Shown: positions 36,589 through 45,531 of the stretch, piece by piece
How positions within the stretch are numbered: the stretch's first letter is position 1
Layout: each line of letters begins with the position of its first letter
Assembly (NCBI GenBank): GCA_964495885.1
Contig: CAZBWO010000015.1
Coordinates: 1-64,000 of the forward strand
Direction of reading: 5' to 3'
Source of the DNA: PALG01 sp964495885
GTDB lineage: Bacteria > Bacteroidota > Bacteroidia > Flavobacteriales > Flavobacteriaceae
DNA: 64,000 nt
Made by a program: the position numbers and the translations under genes
Notes under the pieces: model-generated
What the model was told of the DNA's origin: nothing
What the model saw: only the letters and a program-made list of their open reading frames with translations
Database searches by the model: none

Positions 36589-37390
36589 TATTCAACAGGC
36601 AGTTGATTATCTAAAAAAACGAGGCTTCGAAAAGCCGCAAGTAGGTATTATCCTTGGAACTGGCCTAGGGCAGCTCCTGGAACATATTTCCATAGAACAG
36701 GAAATAAGCTATAACCACATTCCCAACTTTCCTACGGCTACCGTAGAATTCCACAAAGGAAAACTCATCTATGGAAGTATCCACAACAAAAAAGTAGTGG
36801 TCATGCAAGGGCGGTTTCACCTCTATGAAGGCTATACACCACAGGACGTTACCTTTCCTGTAAGGGTAATGTACCGCTTAGGAGTCAAGAAATTATTAGT
36901 GAGCAATGCAGCTGGAGCCATCAACCTAAATTTTAAAAAAGGGGAAATTATGTTGATAGACGATCACATTAACCTACAAGGTTCTTCTCCCCTTGCTTTT
37001 CTAGGCGTTGATAAACTAGGAGAGCGATTTGTAGATCTTAGCGCTCCTTACGACCCTGAGATGTCAAAAGCTATTGAGGAAATCGCCAAAAAGCACAATA
37101 TCACCCTTCATAAAGGCGTATACACAAGTGTCTTAGGACCTCAGCTGGAAACCCGTGCAGAGTATCGTTACCTTAAAATTATTGGTTCAGATGCCGTGGG
37201 CATGAGCACGGTTCCAGAGGTGATTGTCGCCAATCATTTAAAATTGCCTGTTGCTGCGGTTTCGGTACTAACGGATGAATGTGACCCAGACAATCTAGAA
37301 CCTGTTGATATTTCAGATATCATCGCGCAGGCAGCCAAGGCCGAACCAAATATGATTACCCTTTTCACAGAACTTATAGCCAATTTGTAA
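36578..37390 (+). CDS. Purine nucleoside phosphorylase, arsenosugar-cluster member
   Basis: A 270-residue family-I nucleoside phosphorylase. GIILGTGLGQL gives the phosphate loop, VVMQGRFHLYEGY the conserved HxYEG segment, LLVSNAAGAIN the purine-site strand and GMSTVPEVIVANHL the substrate signature. Length and motifs match trimeric PNPs acting on guanosine or inosine. Here it is translationally coupled by an 11-bp overlap to a TIGR04282 gene and lies between arsS and arsM, so its likely job is to remove adenine from dimethylarsinoyl-adenosine, giving the arseno-ribose that becomes an arsenosugar. A general purine-salvage role is the alternative. Confidence 0.92.
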   Translation: MTNNIQQAVDYLKKRGFEKPQVGIILGTGLGQLLEHISIEQEISYNHIPNFPTATVEFHKGKLIYGSIHNKKVVVMQGRFHLYEGYTPQDVTFPVRVMYRLGVKKLLVSNAAGAINLNFKKGEIMLIDDHINLQGSSPLAFLGVDKLGERFVDLSAPYDPEMSKAIEEIAKKHNITLHKGVYTSVLGPQLETRAEYRYLKIIGSDAVGMSTVPEVIVANHLKLPVAAVSVLTDECDPDNLEPVDISDIIAQAAKAEPNMITLFTELIANL

Positions 37391-37431
37391 GTTGACGTAT
37401 AAAATGAGACAAACCCTTAAAGAAATCTAAT

Positions 37432-38400
37432 ATGAGCTATCTACAAACTACCAAGGACGTTTATAAAGAAGCAGCGCTAACCCCTGAAGTTGGACTCTGC
37501 TGCACCACCAATCCCATCTGGGAACTGCCAGGATTGAAAATCCCTAAGATCATGCAGGAAATGAACTATGGTTGTGGCTCAACAGTGCATCCAAGGGATC
37601 TTTCCAACAATCCAAAAATATTATATGTTGGTGTTGGGGGTGGAATGGAACTGCTTCAATTTGCTTACTTCTCAAGGCAAAAAGGTGGCGTTATTGGGGT
37701 GGATGCTGTAGACGAAATGCTGGAAGCTTCCCAAAAAAACTTCAAGGAAGCGGAAACCATGAATCCTTGGTTTAAAAGTGAATTTGTTTCGTTGGAAAAA
37801 GGCGATGCCCTTCACTTACCAGTTGAAGACAATAGCATAGATGTAGCCGCTCAAAACTGTTTGTTCAATATCTTTAAGGAAGCCGATCTAAAAAAAGCCA
37901 TTGAGGAAATGTATCGTGTGTTAAAGCCTCATGGACGCTTGGTCATGAGTGACCCTGTTTGCGAACAGCCCATGAATGATACCCTTCGGAATGACGAAAG
38001 GCTTCGGGCGTTGTGCCTTAGTGGAAGCCTTCCGCTTAATGAATATATCAAGGCCCTTACCGATGTAGGTTTCGGAACCATTGAAATCCGTGCCAGAAAA
38101 CCCTACCGAATTTTAGACCCGAATCACTACGCAACAGACGAACTCATCTATATCGAGTCTGTAGAAGTTGCTGCTATCAAAGACCCAATGCCAAAAGACG
38201 GCCCTTGTGTCTTTACTGGGAAAGCAGCAATTTATTACGGTACTGAAACCTTTTTTGATGACAAAAAAGGGCATATCCTTATGAAAAACCAACCTGTAGC
38301 GGTATGCGACAAAACAGCTGGCGCCTTAGCTAGCCTAGGAAGAAACGATATATTTATTAGTGAAAGCACCTTCCATTATGATGGTGGAGGCTGTTGCTAA
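37432..38400 (+). CDS. arsM: Arsenite methyltransferase ArsM (arsenosugar type)
   Basis: A 322-residue SAM-dependent methyltransferase. The N-terminal GLCCTTNPIWELPG and NYGCGSTVHP hold conserved arsenic-binding cysteines, ILYVGVGGGMELLQFAYF is the SAM motif and the C-terminus ends in a GGGCC cysteine pair. The family turns arsenite into methylated arsenicals. Its position after arsS and PNP fits supply of dimethylarsenite to ArsS. A 41-bp gap precedes it, the largest inside the operon core, and the next gene starts 3 bp later. Confidence 0.94.
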   Translation: MSYLQTTKDVYKEAALTPEVGLCCTTNPIWELPGLKIPKIMQEMNYGCGSTVHPRDLSNNPKILYVGVGGGMELLQFAYFSRQKGGVIGVDAVDEMLEASQKNFKEAETMNPWFKSEFVSLEKGDALHLPVEDNSIDVAAQNCLFNIFKEADLKKAIEEMYRVLKPHGRLVMSDPVCEQPMNDTLRNDERLRALCLSGSLPLNEYIKALTDVGFGTIEIRARKPYRILDPNHYATDELIYIESVEVAAIKDPMPKDGPCVFTGKAAIYYGTETFFDDKKGHILMKNQPVAVCDKTAGALASLGRNDIFISESTFHYDGGGCC

Positions 38401-38403
38401 ACC

Positions 38404-39291
38404 ATGGAAAAATACCTACAAACCATTAAGGAATCCTATCAAGGGTATTTTAATTACTTGATGGATGAGCTTACCCGACTTCATTGGGAAAATTATTTCT
38501 ACGGATTAATCTTCGTTTCCTTGGCGGTTTGGGTATTGGAGATTTTATTTCCATGGCGGAAAAACCAAAGTATCTTCAGAAAGGATTTTTGGCTGGACAC
38601 ATTTTACATGTTCTTTAATTTCTTTTTGCTCAACCTTATCGTTTTTATTGCACTGTCCAATACCGTGGAAGTGCTCTTTGATGATTTTTTGGGTGTGTTC
38701 GGACTTTCAATTTCCGATTTCCAAATATTGGACGTCAATATAATGCCTTACGGAACTGGTCTCATATTGTTTTTCATTGTTTCAGATTTCGTACAATGGA
38801 ATACCCATCGTTTACTACACTACGTGCCTTTCCTATGGAATTTCCACAAGGTGCATCATTCCGTTAAGGAAATGGGATTTGCCGCACAGCTTAGATACCA
38901 TTGGATGGAACCCGTGGTGTATAAGTCGATGTTGTATATTCCGCTGGCGATTATTGGAGGCCTTGATGCGCAAGATGTGGCTATTGTTCACTTTTTTGCA
39001 CTCACCATTGGTCATCTCAACCATGCCAATCTAGGCTGGGACTACGGATGGATGAAATACATCCTTAACAATCCCAAAATGCACATTTGGCATCATGCAA
39101 AAAAATTACCTTCACATGCAAGGTATGGTGTAAATTTCGGACTCACCCTTAGTATTTGGGATTATCTCTTTAAAACTGCCCATATTCCACATAATGGCAG
39201 GGATATTGAATTAGGTTTTCCAGGGGATGAAAACTTCCCTACAGATTTTATTCATCAGGAACTGTACCCCATTACATCCAAAGAAGAATAA
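38404..39291 (+). CDS. Sterol desaturase / fatty acid hydroxylase family membrane protein
   Basis: A 295-residue integral membrane protein with di-iron histidine clusters of the ERG3/FA-hydroxylase family: HRLLH, HKVHHSVKE, HLNHAN and HIWHHAKK, arranged between about four to six hydrophobic helices. Family members use O2 to hydroxylate or desaturate lipid chains. The gene starts 3 bp after arsM and precedes a DUF547 lipoprotein inside the arsenosugar operon. A role in making an arsenolipid or in modifying membrane lipid is an inference. Not every arsS locus is expected to carry it. Confidence 0.88.
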   Translation: MEKYLQTIKESYQGYFNYLMDELTRLHWENYFYGLIFVSLAVWVLEILFPWRKNQSIFRKDFWLDTFYMFFNFFLLNLIVFIALSNTVEVLFDDFLGVFGLSISDFQILDVNIMPYGTGLILFFIVSDFVQWNTHRLLHYVPFLWNFHKVHHSVKEMGFAAQLRYHWMEPVVYKSMLYIPLAIIGGLDAQDVAIVHFFALTIGHLNHANLGWDYGWMKYILNNPKMHIWHHAKKLPSHARYGVNFGLTLSIWDYLFKTAHIPHNGRDIELGFPGDENFPTDFIHQELYPITSKEE

Positions 39292-39319
39292 GATTCGTAT
39301 GTGTAATAAACAATCTATC

Positions 39320-40114
39320 ATGAAAAAAGTCATTTACACCTTGCTTCTCGTCATGGGAAGCCTTTCGGTTCAAAGTTGTAATTTATTAGCTGCTGCCGGT
39401 CTCACCAGCCAGGGACAACCCGTAAAGGAAGTTTCAGAAACTCTCCCTACGCCCAACAAAGAAATTATTGACCACTTCCAATGGGATCAACTTCTTAAAA
39501 AATATGTTGCCAGCAATGGTCTGGTAGACTATAAAGGATTTATGAAGGAGCGTAGCAAACTGCAATCCTACTTGCAGATGCTTTCTCAAAATCCGCCTCA
39601 GGAAAGTTGGAATACCGCAGAACTATTGGCTTACTACATCAATACCTACAATGCTTACACGGTAGAATTGATTTTGAAAAATTATCCAGTGGAAAGTATT
39701 AAGGATATCAAAGGGCCATGGACCAAAGGAATTGTTCCAATAGGTGATAATACACTCTCGCTTGGAGGGATTGAAAATGGGATCCTTCGGAAAATGGACG
39801 AACCCCGTATTCACTTTGCTATAAACTGTGCTTCATTCTCCTGTCCAAACTTACTTAACGAAGCCTACACCGCTTCTAAAATAGAAGCACAACTCGAAAA
39901 AGCCACCAATGCCTTTATTAACGGAGACAAAAATGAACTTTCCCAAACAAACCCAAAATTATCCCATATTTTTAAATGGTATAAAAAGGATTTTAAGGTA
40001 AATGGCGAAAAGGATCTCATTGCATATATCAATCAATATGCGAAGACCAAAATTAATCCCGACGCAATGATTGATTTTCTAGAATACGATTGGAGTTTGA
40101 ATGAACAACCATAG
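39320..40114 (+). CDS. DUF547 lipoprotein
   Basis: A 264-residue protein with a lipoprotein signal (lipobox SVQSC, Cys20) from the ATG at 39320. The open frame extends back to 39227 but only through the previous gene, so that start is rejected. The DUF547 core is visible as LLAYYINTYNAYTVELILKNYP and RIHFAINCASFSCPNLLNEA. The family is widespread and uncharacterised. Its place between the fatty-acid-hydroxylase-like gene and the TIGR04283 glycosyltransferase ties it to arsenosugar or arsenolipid formation by context only. Confidence 0.87.
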   Translation: MKKVIYTLLLVMGSLSVQSCNLLAAAGLTSQGQPVKEVSETLPTPNKEIIDHFQWDQLLKKYVASNGLVDYKGFMKERSKLQSYLQMLSQNPPQESWNTAELLAYYINTYNAYTVELILKNYPVESIKDIKGPWTKGIVPIGDNTLSLGGIENGILRKMDEPRIHFAINCASFSCPNLLNEAYTASKIEAQLEKATNAFINGDKNELSQTNPKLSHIFKWYKKDFKVNGEKDLIAYINQYAKTKINPDAMIDFLEYDWSLNEQP

Positions 40115-40130
40115 TGTGTATCTTTAGATC

Positions 40131-40829
40131 ATGATTAGTATCGTCATCCCGGTATTAAATGAAGAGCACACTATTATTGAGCTTTTGGATGGCCTTTCGG
40201 AAAGGGCTTCAGCCTCACATATTACAGAAGTCATCATTGTTGATGGCGGTAGTGATGACCAAACCCTTTCCTTACTTGAAAACTATCGGTTAGGATTCCC
40301 CCTAAAAATAATACACGCCCCAAAAGGAAGGGCAAAACAAATGAATAAAGGGGCGGGTATTGCCCAAGGAAAAATTCTCTATTTTTTACATGCAGATACC
40401 CTTCCGCCAAAAACTTTCGACAAACAAATTACCGAAGCCATTCATCATGGAAATGATGCCGGTTGCTTCCGAATGAAATTCGACAGCCCTCATCCCGTTC
40501 TAAAAATTTCGCAATGGTTTACGCGCTTCAACCATAGATCTTGTCGTGGTGGGGACCAATCGTTGTTTATGAAAAAGGAGGTTTTTGAAAGCTTAAATGG
40601 CTACAATGAAACTTTCATCGTGTATGAAGACTGCGAATTAATCAACAGGATTTATGATCGCTATCAATTTGTAGTTTTAAAAGATTATGTAACTACCTCC
40701 GCACGTAGGTATCAGGCAAATGGCACATTAAAATTACAGTATCATTTTGCGGTTATCCATCTTAAAAAATGGATGGGTGCTTCTCCAGATAGATTATTTG
40801 CGTATTACCAGAAACACATTGCTTCTTAG
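40131..40829 (+). CDS. TIGR04283-family arsenosugar biosynthesis glycosyltransferase (GT2)
   Basis: A 232-residue GT-A family-2 glycosyltransferase. ISIVIPVLNEEHTI opens the nucleotide-sugar site, VIIVDGGSDDQT and LHADTLPP carry the acidic residues and the HxD-type metal site, and HRSCRGGDQSLFMKKEVFE is the TIGR04283 signature. It probably adds a sugar in arsenosugar assembly. It is the last gene of the operon and overlaps the convergent GH113-like gene by 4 bp. Confidence 0.9.
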   Translation: MISIVIPVLNEEHTIIELLDGLSERASASHITEVIIVDGGSDDQTLSLLENYRLGFPLKIIHAPKGRAKQMNKGAGIAQGKILYFLHADTLPPKTFDKQITEAIHHGNDAGCFRMKFDSPHPVLKISQWFTRFNHRSCRGGDQSLFMKKEVFESLNGYNETFIVYEDCELINRIYDRYQFVVLKDYVTTSARRYQANGTLKLQYHFAVIHLKKWMGASPDRLFAYYQKHIAS

Positions 40830-41833
40830 GGCAATTGGTATTTTTTGGCGACAACTTGTTGGGCAGGTTTCCGTTGGGGGGTAAACATCGTATTGTCCAA
40901 TCCGCCTACACGTTCGTGGTGCATATGCCATTTCCAAAGAAATCCACCTGCAAACCACTCTTCCTGCCACACACTTTCAAACAGTCCTAAAAGTAAATTT
41001 TCTTGCGCCCTTAAATTCACCCCCTTCATTTCCCTGGAACTATGCCAAGGTTCCTTTCCGGCATAATCTACGCTTCTGTAACCATATTCCGTAAACAAAA
41101 TAGGTTTCTGAAAATTTTTGGAGACCCCGTGCATTTCCTCAATCCAAGGTTGCCAACCTGTTTTGGAAGCTTCAACGGTAGGTGTCCTTTCTTCGGAAAT
41201 CGGGAAATAGGCATCTACCCCTACATAATCCAAAGACTTCCAAATATCGGTGTGTTTATATTCGTCCCAATTCGCCGCATAGGTAAGCTTACCAGAATAA
41301 ATGGTTCTAATTTCTGCAATAAGTGCTTTCCAGAATTGAGGGCGCTGGGCCACAAATTTTTCCAATTCGGTGCCAATACAAAAAAGTGGTACTTTTTGCT
41401 CTTCGGCCACATAGGCAAAGGTCATGATGAAATCGCGATACGTAGTCTCCAGTAGTTGCCAGTCGGCCTCAGTTTGTGCCTCCAAGTCTCCGGTATACTC
41501 CCCATGTGATATCCAAATTTGGGGTTTCATCATCACCGCAATATCATGCTTTTTCAATTGCTGAATATACTGTGAAGCCCCTTCAACTGTCTCTCCGAAC
41601 CATTGCCGTTCAAAATTGAATCTCACCTCAGGTTGTTGTGGGTTTCTAATGAATGCAAAAGGCATCACCGCAGCATAATTGGCTTGTATTGGCAACAGGG
41701 AATCCAAGTGTCCTTGTTGCACAGAATCACCCGAAGCCACAAAGCTCACACCTTTAATTTTTGGCGTATTTTTGTCCTTACAAGCTCCTAAGGACAGAAA
41801 AATAAATAGTACGAATACTCCAAGTTGCTTCAT
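40826..41833 (-). CDS. GH113-like TIM-barrel lipoprotein
   Basis: A 335-residue lipoprotein from the ATG at 41833 (lipobox LSLGAC); the frame extends to 41848 but the later ATG gives the better signal. The TIM-barrel pattern and catalytic blocks FCIGTELEKF (acid/base Glu) and PILFTEYGYRSVDYAG (nucleophile Glu) fit glycoside hydrolase family 113 and its relatives. Characterised GH113 enzymes are beta-mannanases; others remain untested. It is convergent with the arsenosugar operon and divergent from the FAD oxidoreductase, so it is its own transcription unit. Confidence 0.75.
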   Translation of the reverse strand: MKQLGVFVLFIFLSLGACKDKNTPKIKGVSFVASGDSVQQGHLDSLLPIQANYAAVMPFAFIRNPQQPEVRFNFERQWFGETVEGASQYIQQLKKHDIAVMMKPQIWISHGEYTGDLEAQTEADWQLLETTYRDFIMTFAYVAEEQKVPLFCIGTELEKFVAQRPQFWKALIAEIRTIYSGKLTYAANWDEYKHTDIWKSLDYVGVDAYFPISEERTPTVEASKTGWQPWIEEMHGVSKNFQKPILFTEYGYRSVDYAGKEPWHSSREMKGVNLRAQENLLLGLFESVWQEEWFAGGFLWKWHMHHERVGGLDNTMFTPQRKPAQQVVAKKYQLP

Positions 41834-41926
41834 AATGGAAAAATACAATTTATTCTGAATTTAAATTGCAGTTGTTTTGTAATGTATGTAACTTTCCTTT
41901 CGACAGATTGTCCAAGCTAACATTTT

Positions 41927-43237
41927 ATGCAACATATTGTTATTATTGGGAATGGGATTTCGGGCATCACCGCCGCTAGACATATCCGTAAACAATCCAA
42001 CCATCGCATTACCATTATCTCTGGGGAAACAGACCACTTCTTTTCCAGAACGGCACTTATGTACATTTACATGGGACACATGAAGTATGAACACACCAAG
42101 CCCTATGAAGATCATTTCTGGACTAAAAACAACTTGGAATTAAAAAAAGCATGGGTAACCCAAGTAACTCCCAATAAAAAACAACTTACTTTTCATAATG
42201 GGGAAACCATGAGATATGATCAACTTATTATTGCTTCGGGCTCCAAACCCAACAAATTTGGCTGGCCGGGACAAGACCTTAAAGGGGTGCAAGGCTTGTA
42301 TTCCTTTCAGGATTTGGAAACCCTAGAGCAGCATGCCCCAAACAATAAAATTTGTAAAAGAGCAGTGATTGTAGGGGGCGGCCTCATTGGTATTGAACTT
42401 GCCGAAATGCTCTCTACCCGAAAAATCCCCGTTACCTTCTTGGTTCGGGAAAATAGTTTTTGGAATGGCGTCCTTCCGAAAGGGGAAAGTGAAATGATTA
42501 ACAGGCATATTCAAAATCATCATATTGATTTACGCTTGGCTACCAATCTAAAGGAAATTCTTTCTGATGAAAACGGCAAGGTTTCCGCAGTGGTTATTGA
42601 AGAAACAGGAGAGACCATTCCATGTGATTTAGTGGGGCTCACAGCGGGTGTGACCCCAAATATCGATTTCCTGAAAGGAAGCGGAATTGAATTAGGAAAA
42701 GGAATAAAGGTGAACCGATTTTTGGAAACCAATGTGCAAGACGTGTACGCCATTGGCGACTGCGCCGAACAGCATGAAGCTATTGGAAACAGGCGTGCTG
42801 TAGAAGCGGTTTGGTACACAGGAAGGATGATGGGCGAAACAGTGGCGCAAACCATCTGCGGAAATAGAACTGCCTACAACCCCGGGCATTGGTTCAATAG
42901 TGCGAAGTTTTTTGACATTGAATACCAAACCTATGGATGGGTTTTTAGCGAACGTTACAAAAAAGAACATGAAGTCCATTTTCATTGGAAACATTCAGAC
43001 GACACCAAATGCATTACCGTTGCTTACCATAAGGACGACCGTACATTTTTAGGCATCAATACCTTCGGAATTAGAATGAAACACCAAACTTTTGACCGTT
43101 GGCTTTCCGAAGGACAATCGGTAGATTTTGTATTACAGCATTTAAAGGAAGCGAACTTCGACCCAGAACTCTATCGAAGTTTTGAACAGGAAATACAATC
43201 TGCCTTCCAAAAACAACTAAAAACTATTTCGGCATGA
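41927..43237 (+). CDS. NAD(P)/FAD-dependent oxidoreductase
   Basis: A 436-residue flavoprotein of the pyridine-nucleotide disulfide reductase type. The N-terminal GNGISG (residues 8-13) binds FAD, GGGLIGIELAE near residue 149 binds NAD(P)H, and VYAIGDCAEQ closes the FAD site. No redox-active CxxxxC pair is evident, so it resembles nitrite-reductase or rubredoxin-reductase-type electron-transfer enzymes. The stop overlaps the start of the polyferredoxin gene (ATGA), so the two probably form an electron-transfer pair. The acceptor is not known. Confidence 0.88.
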   Translation: MQHIVIIGNGISGITAARHIRKQSNHRITIISGETDHFFSRTALMYIYMGHMKYEHTKPYEDHFWTKNNLELKKAWVTQVTPNKKQLTFHNGETMRYDQLIIASGSKPNKFGWPGQDLKGVQGLYSFQDLETLEQHAPNNKICKRAVIVGGGLIGIELAEMLSTRKIPVTFLVRENSFWNGVLPKGESEMINRHIQNHHIDLRLATNLKEILSDENGKVSAVVIEETGETIPCDLVGLTAGVTPNIDFLKGSGIELGKGIKVNRFLETNVQDVYAIGDCAEQHEAIGNRRAVEAVWYTGRMMGETVAQTICGNRTAYNPGHWFNSAKFFDIEYQTYGWVFSERYKKEHEVHFHWKHSDDTKCITVAYHKDDRTFLGINTFGIRMKHQTFDRWLSEGQSVDFVLQHLKEANFDPELYRSFEQEIQSAFQKQLKTISA

Positions 43238-44823
43238 GTACACTTCAACGAGATATGTCACTCACAGGACAACCGCCCAAAAGCTTGAATGGGCTTCAAA
43301 AGGGAGCTACCCTATTAGGGATTGTAGGTTTGGGAATTTTATTGTTAGCAGCTTTCAATGTGAATTTTCCAAACAAACCCCTTTGGCTCACTATTTCCCT
43401 CGCAGCTATGGCATTGGGCATCTTACTGTTTGCCCAAGGCGCTTATGCCCATACCTCACCTGGTATAAAAAACGACGGGGTATGGTTCAAATCTATTTCC
43501 AACAGAGGATTCTGGGGATGGATCGCAGGCATTTCCCTAACAGGCTTCTATGTAGTCCTATATTTCTACCCGCAATTTTTAGGACTTCGGGCCGAAGGGG
43601 AAAACACGGGAATTATTGCACTGTTCGATCCTTTAAGTAAGGCCCTAAGCGGAAACCCGGCCAGTCAATGGTTTGTGTACGGAACCCTTTACACCATTGC
43701 AATTATCACCTTTGGGATAAAGTTTATTTGGAAATACCGCCACAATCGCTATGAAAAAATACGTACCATAAGTGTGATGTTTTTCCAAACAGCTTTTGCC
43801 TTTTTGATTCCGGAATTTATGGCAAGGCTTAATTCGGAAAGTTTCAAATTACCCTACTACGATCTCAAAAATATCTGGCCGCTTAATTATTACAATTTCG
43901 AACAATATCGGGTAGACGAATTCATTTCAGCAGGAAACATAGGACTCGCACTGCTTATTTTTGGGATTGTTTCCATTTTTGTCATCACTCCCATTCTCAC
44001 CTACAAATATGGGAAACGATGGTATTGTAGCTGGGTATGTGGTTGCGGCGGATTGGCTGAAACCGCCGGGGATCCATTCAGACATCTATCAGATAAAAGT
44101 ACCTTTGCCTGGAAAGTAGAGCGATGGGTGATTTATTCAGTGTTGGTATTTGTCATTATCATGACCACTGCTGTTGTAAGCACCTATTTAAATTATGACC
44201 CCAACAAATACTGGCTCACAAAAGACCTTTTCCTTATTGGGGTTGGGGTATTTTTAACCTTGGTATTTTTAGGTATTTGGATATTTAAAAGACAGGAACT
44301 CAAAAAAGATGCAAGGGTTGGTGCCGTGGGATATTTAGCAATTATCCTTTCCTTGATTGGTATACATTATTTTTCTGGTGCACAACTCTTTTTATTCGAA
44401 GCCGAAACCCTTAGGAAAACCTACGGATTCTTGATCGGGGCTATTTTTAGCGGTGTGATTGGCACCGGGTTTTACCCCATTTTCGGAAGTAGGGTTTGGT
44501 GTCGTTTTGGGTGTCCCATGGCAGCAATTTTAGGAATTCAGCAACGCTTGTTCAGTAAGTTTCGGATTACCACCAATGGCGGACAATGTATTTCCTGCGG
44601 AAACTGCTCTACCTATTGTGAGATGGGAATTGATGTAAGGGCCTATGCCCAAAAAGGAGAAAATATCGTTCGGGCCAGTTGTGTGGGCTGTGGCATCTGC
44701 TCTGCGGTTTGCCCTAGAGGAGTATTGAAATTAGAGAACGGACCCTTGGAAGGAAGGATTGATGCACAGGACATATTATTAGGAAATGACGTAGATTTGA
44801 TGCGTCTAGTAAATCAAAAATAA
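43234..44823 (+). CDS. Membrane-bound 4Fe-4S polyferredoxin
   Basis: A 529-residue protein with multiple transmembrane helices and several cysteine sets. CSWVCGCGG near residue 265 and CRFGCP near 423 resemble the membrane-side cysteines of NapH/RnfC-like proteins; CISCGNCSTYC near 452 and CVGCGICSAVC near 484 are two 4Fe-4S ferredoxin motifs. It likely passes electrons across or along the membrane, with the FAD enzyme encoded directly upstream as partner. The next gene starts 9 bp later. Its physiological role is not readable. Confidence 0.85.
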   Translation: MSTLQRDMSLTGQPPKSLNGLQKGATLLGIVGLGILLLAAFNVNFPNKPLWLTISLAAMALGILLFAQGAYAHTSPGIKNDGVWFKSISNRGFWGWIAGISLTGFYVVLYFYPQFLGLRAEGENTGIIALFDPLSKALSGNPASQWFVYGTLYTIAIITFGIKFIWKYRHNRYEKIRTISVMFFQTAFAFLIPEFMARLNSESFKLPYYDLKNIWPLNYYNFEQYRVDEFISAGNIGLALLIFGIVSIFVITPILTYKYGKRWYCSWVCGCGGLAETAGDPFRHLSDKSTFAWKVERWVIYSVLVFVIIMTTAVVSTYLNYDPNKYWLTKDLFLIGVGVFLTLVFLGIWIFKRQELKKDARVGAVGYLAIILSLIGIHYFSGAQLFLFEAETLRKTYGFLIGAIFSGVIGTGFYPIFGSRVWCRFGCPMAAILGIQQRLFSKFRITTNGGQCISCGNCSTYCEMGIDVRAYAQKGENIVRASCVGCGICSAVCPRGVLKLENGPLEGRIDAQDILLGNDVDLMRLVNQK

Positions 44824-44832
44824 GCCGCCTGA

Positions 44833-45531
44833 ATGATGCCCCAAACTATTAAAGTCATTATTCCAGCCTATAATGAAGAAGCTTCCATTGGATATGTTCT
44901 TAAGGAAATCCCACCTATCGTTTCCGAAGTAATTGTCACCAATAATAATTCTTCAGACCATACCGCCGAAGTAGCCAAACAACATGGAGCCACGGTTCTT
45001 TTTGAACCAAATCCAGGTTATGGATATGCTTGCCTCAAGGGACTAGCATATCTGAAAAGCATGCCAGAACAACCCGATATTGTGGTATTTCTTGATGGAG
45101 ATTATAGTGATTACCCAGAAAAACTTTTGAAAATCGTAGAACCCATTTTAAAAGGCAGTGTAGATTTTGTCGTTGGAGCTAGGGTGAAATCACTTCGGGA
45201 AAATGGATCGATGACCACTCCCCAAATCTTCGGAAATTGGTTGGCCACTACGCTTATGCGTTGGTTCTTTGGTTCCAAATTTACAGACTTGGGGCCTTTT
45301 CGTGCGATTCGTTATGACACACTCATGGCATTGAACATGGAAGACAAAACCTATGGTTGGACGGTAGAGATGCAACTAAAAGTACTTCGCAGAAAAATTT
45401 CCTATACTGAAATCCCTGTTCCCTACCGAAACAGAATAGGTGTCTCAAAAGTTTCAGGAACCCTAAAAGGTGCTATCTTTGCAGGCGTGAAAATCTTAAG
45501 TTGGATTTTTAAATACAGTGTGAAAAAATGA
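44833..45531 (+). CDS. Family 2 glycosyltransferase
   Basis: A 232-residue GT-A enzyme. IKVIIPAYNEEASIGYVLKE is the standard opening, NNNSSDHTAEVA carries the nucleotide-binding Asp and VVFLDGDYSDYP is the DxD-like metal site. There is no predicted membrane helix, so it resembles soluble dolichyl- or undecaprenyl-phosphate sugar transferases. It overlaps the next GT2 gene by 4 bp and follows the polyferredoxin by 9 bp. Start codons 44833 and 44836 are both ATG. Acceptor unknown. Confidence 0.9.
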   Translation: MMPQTIKVIIPAYNEEASIGYVLKEIPPIVSEVIVTNNNSSDHTAEVAKQHGATVLFEPNPGYGYACLKGLAYLKSMPEQPDIVVFLDGDYSDYPEKLLKIVEPILKGSVDFVVGARVKSLRENGSMTTPQIFGNWLATTLMRWFFGSKFTDLGPFRAIRYDTLMALNMEDKTYGWTVEMQLKVLRRKISYTEIPVPYRNRIGVSKVSGTLKGAIFAGVKILSWIFKYSVKK

